From the NCBI RefSeq assembly GCF_004798865.1, contig NW_025335505.1, positions 20,852,688-20,916,687 on the forward strand: 64,000 nucleotides of DNA, read 5' to 3'. The stretch's first letter is position 1. Every line of letters begins with the position of its first letter. This DNA comes from Varanus komodoensis. Taxonomy: Eukaryota; Chordata; Lepidosauria; Squamata; Varanidae. Shown piece after piece: positions 61,351-64,000 of this stretch. Both the position numbers and the translations under genes were made by a program. The notes under the pieces are model-generated. The model had not been told where the DNA came from. It searched no databases and saw nothing but the letters and a program-made list of their open reading frames with translations.

Positions 61351-61963
61351 CGCAGCCGGAGAGGGACAGCGGTTGATTATTATGGATTACATTTCTGTGC
61401 CGGGGGGGGGGGGGGAATATTTCTTGGCGCCTTCAGCAGAGATGTAAGCGCGCCAAGGCGACAGTGGAGAAGAGGGTGGGCACCACAAGAACAGCGAGGA
61501 GCAGAGGGCACCTTTCCTATGAAGATGGTCTACGCCTTTTACAGGCTGTTAGGGGCGGAAACTCAACAGGTTGCCCCTACAGTGGGGGAGATCAACTTTT
61601 AGGAAGTTGTTTAACGGTACAGAGACTTCTGCAAGAGAAAACAAGTGGCAAGGCTTTAGATTTTTTTTTTTTAAAGCTCTCAGTATGTTGCTGCTAAGTG
61701 TTATGTTATGCTCTCTTTACAATTGGTGCTCATAGCATTTATCTGTACATACGGTACTGAAAACAAAGACAGGAATCCATTGTTAAAAACTATGGCAACT
61801 TGATTCATGACTGTATGCATATTTATTCATATTACAGCAAACATATAAATTGCATGTTTTGTTTGGTTCCCTTTTCCAGTTTTATTAATATTTTTAATTT
61901 AGTTTTAATATTTTTCCAGTATCATAAACATTTGCTAACAATATCTGGTGTTTTTTTTTTCAG

Positions 61964-62030
61964 GCAGAAAACCTACTGCAACAGTTGCAGGAAAACTTTC
62001 AAGCACTGACAGACAAATTAACTCTAAGAA
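61964..62030 (+). CDS. HSBP1L1: HSBP1L1 coding exon 2
   Basis: The 67-nt exon reads AENLLQQLQENFQALTDK and then LTLR. It ends with one base, A, of a Met codon. It follows a strong U2 acceptor (TGTTTTTTTTTTTCAG). Hydrophobic residues at heptad spacing (L, L, F, L, L) form the first part of the HSBP1 coiled coil. The exon's 3' border is not a GT donor: the intron begins ATATCCTTTC, the U12-type AT-AC donor consensus. Human HSBP1L1 has [20 protein letters not shown] at the same place. Confidence 0.93.
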
Positions 62031-63771
62031 ATATCCTTTCCTGTTCCTTTTGTAAAACTAGAACCAAAAATTCTGCAAATTATAAATAGCTTCTTAAATG
62101 TAGTTAATCTACTTGATTTATAACTAGCATTTTGAAAAAATGGTTATAATCCATTCAAAGATAGTATAACATTGATAAAAATCAGTCAGGCTAAATACAT
62201 ATAAGAAAGCTATTTGTGGTAGAAGCTCTCAAGAAAGCCTAAGCTAATAGAAAAGGTTACCCAACAAAATTCTCTTTTATAAAGATAATGTTGCTCATGA
62301 TGTATTACTTGGGTCAAAAAAGTAAGGGGAGATTAAGGGGCCAAAGATGAGCCATTGCAGTCAATCACACTGACTGGGTTTGGACAACTCACCACAGATC
62401 ATGGTGGCTTATTCACCTCATGGCGAGCAACAGTGCCTACAGACACCACATTTCACTTGGGTTGTCACATCAACCTAGTGATGAGCATGGTTTAAACAAC
62501 CCTCACATAAATCTATCTTCAGCTGGTTCAGACAAGCCCCAAGCAGGAGTTCTACGTTCGTATTGGTTACCCCACATACACTATGTGCACTGCACCCTTA
62601 CCATAGGCTAATTAATCCATAGTGGGCTGTCATTTCATGCAAATAGACCCATCAATGGACCTTTGCCTTTCAAAAGTACATATTCAGAAATCTCTTAACA
62701 TGGGATACTTGTCTGTTCAGAAATAAGTCTCATTAAATGCAGTGGAGCTGACACCCTGGGGTGTATAGTATTACAGCCTTAATCAAGTTTAGGCTGTAGC
62801 AGTTTCTCAGTTACAGCTTTGTGGGAAGACTGCCAGCATGTCACTTCTGCAAGAGACACCATGAATGTAATGGATAAATAAGAGGCAGGAAGAAGGGTGG
62901 GTAAATTCTCCTCCTTTATTAGTATAGTATTCACGCAGAATATTTTATGCTACTATCAAACATGTTTGTCATGGCAAATACTAAATATAAGGCAATTTTA
63001 TTTTAATACTAATCTGTTAATGTTGCATTAAAAAAGCAAATATGTCTATACTGCTTGAGATAAGCATAAGATACCTCAGGATTATACTTGTTTTTAGCGG
63101 TCTATTTATTACAGCCAAATATATATCAATGTTGACTTCATGTAGCAGTTAAGAACATTAGATTCAGCTGAATACAAATCAACTCTCAAGTTGGTTGTAT
63201 GTCTTTCTACAACTCGATATAACTGAGGTAGCACTGAAAAATACTTGCAGAAGGGAGATTATTGATAATCAGCAGTTCCAAGTGCATTAAATTAAGCTCC
63301 ATTTTGCAACATGAAAGAAAAATCATTACACTGAATTTACTTTAATATGCTTTTCCTTTAGAGGACACAATCCAAAAGGAGGAACTAAAGAGTTGTATTT
63401 ATATTGTCATTCCTTCATATTGTACTGCCCTTAGATTATGTTTCTATGTTTTCTTGCACTATTGTACTGATTATGGTTCATATTGATTTTACCTACCTGT
63501 TGTATTAATTGTGGATTTCTGCATTGTGTAAGTCACTTCCAAACTGCTTTGTGGGGAGAATGACACAAATGTCACACATGATTAGATAAGCATTGTAAAC
63601 AGAGTAGTATAGCCCTTTATCAGTTTAAACCAAACTTGTTTAGCATGTCCTTCAGTTCTGTTTCACTTTTAAGAGTTACGAATGACTAGTCTAACTTCAA
63701 TCACTCTCCCCACTGTCACAAAACACATTTAAGACACAGAAGGCAAACACAATGTTCTTTAACCATTTTAC
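62031..63771 (+). other. HSBP1L1: HSBP1L1 intron 2, U12-type AT-AC intron
   Basis: The 1741-nt intron starts ATATCCTTTC (62031), has the branch-point match TTCTTTAAC at 63755-63763 (one mismatch to TTCCTTAAC) and ends AC at 63770-63771, about 9 nt after the branch adenosine. There is no usable AG between the branch site and exon 3. Retention would add about 19 codons and reach a stop at 62087-62089. The interior is AT-rich; 62300-62640 may be an unclassified repeat and 62680-62790 carries a copy of the foldback family. Confidence 0.9.
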
Positions 63772-63866
63772 TGGATGAAATGGGTGAACGTATAGATGAT
63801 CTAGAGAAGCACGTCACTGGACTAATGGCACAAGCTGGAGTAGAAAACACCAGTGAAGAACTAATG
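63772..63866 (+). CDS. HSBP1L1: HSBP1L1 coding exon 3
   Basis: The first two bases, TG, complete the split Met codon. The exon then reads DEMGERIDDLEKHVTGLM and AQAGVENTSEELM. This is the best-conserved part of the HSBP1 family coiled coil (human HSBP1L1 MEEMGNRIEDLQKNVNDLMV, then QAGIEN). The exon ends at the U2 donor ATG|GTGAGA in phase 0. In human only about three residues follow, so the final coding exon is tiny and should lie past 64000. The total so far is 69 residues. Confidence 0.95.
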
Positions 63867-64000
63867 GTGAGATTCTGGCTCTGTAAAATGTTGGGTTTTA
63901 CAGAGGAAAAGAGGAGGGATATAAATGTAATATAATCAAGGTATGATGTTAATAGTTATCTGCCTGCTGGGATAATGTATTTAAGACAGGGGTCTCAAAC
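63867..64000 (+). other. HSBP1L1: HSBP1L1 intron 3, partial
   Basis: Sequence after the exon 3 donor. Reading through would add about 23 codons before a stop. GTTTTACAGAGGAAAAGAGG contains an AG that could be a weak acceptor, but no conserved end (LKT-like) follows it. Confidence 0.5.

Overview
This is vertebrate nuclear DNA, almost certainly from a squamate reptile. The host genes have vertebrate exon-intron structure. The repeats are the mix expected of a lizard or snake: RTE-BovB, CR1 and L2-type LINEs, tRNA-derived SINEs, a DIRS-like fossil and small non-autonomous DNA elements. I do not assign a species. No bacterial, phage or CRISPR content is present.

Two host genes lie head to head. 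SLC66A2 (PQLC1), a PQ-loop membrane protein, is on the minus strand. Its CpG-island promoter is near 52.0-52.6 kb. Four coding exons (49398-49600, 30660-30793, 26865-26918, 5960-6176) join in frame to give residues 1-203, including both PQ motifs. The last exon or exons lie off the left edge. HSBP1L1, a small coiled-coil relative of heat-shock-factor-binding protein 1, is on the plus strand. Its CpG island is at about 60.75-61.35 kb and its coding exons are 61152-61196, 61964-62030 and 63772-63866; the last few codons lie beyond the right edge. The same SLC66A2-HSBP1L1 neighbourhood exists on human 18q23.

The most interesting host feature is HSBP1L1 intron 2. It begins ATATCCTTTC, ends AC, and carries a TTCTTTAAC branch-point match just before the acceptor. 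It is therefore a minor-spliceosome (U12-type) AT-AC intron, and the reading frame proves the splice because an ATG codon is split across it.

Layout: 1-2450 is the 5' part of a DIRS-like fossil on the minus strand. 2.45-5.96 kb is intron. 6.2-26.9 kb is a large intron with a second fossil (11.5-13.4 kb), an L2 tail, an old RTE, a CR1 and SINEs. 30.8-49.4 kb is another large intron holding a 9-kb LINE cluster (CR1, L2, BovB, L2; 37.3-46.1 kb), all antisense to the host gene. It also holds an assembly gap in a GA tract and a perfect 26-bp foldback. 53-60.7 kb is intergenic, with two sister hAT-like elements, SINEs and LINE tails.

I found no credible new protein system. The points worth following are the AT-AC intron, the 26-bp foldback, a microsatellite serving as polypyrimidine tract, and the well-preserved BovB and L2 reading frames.
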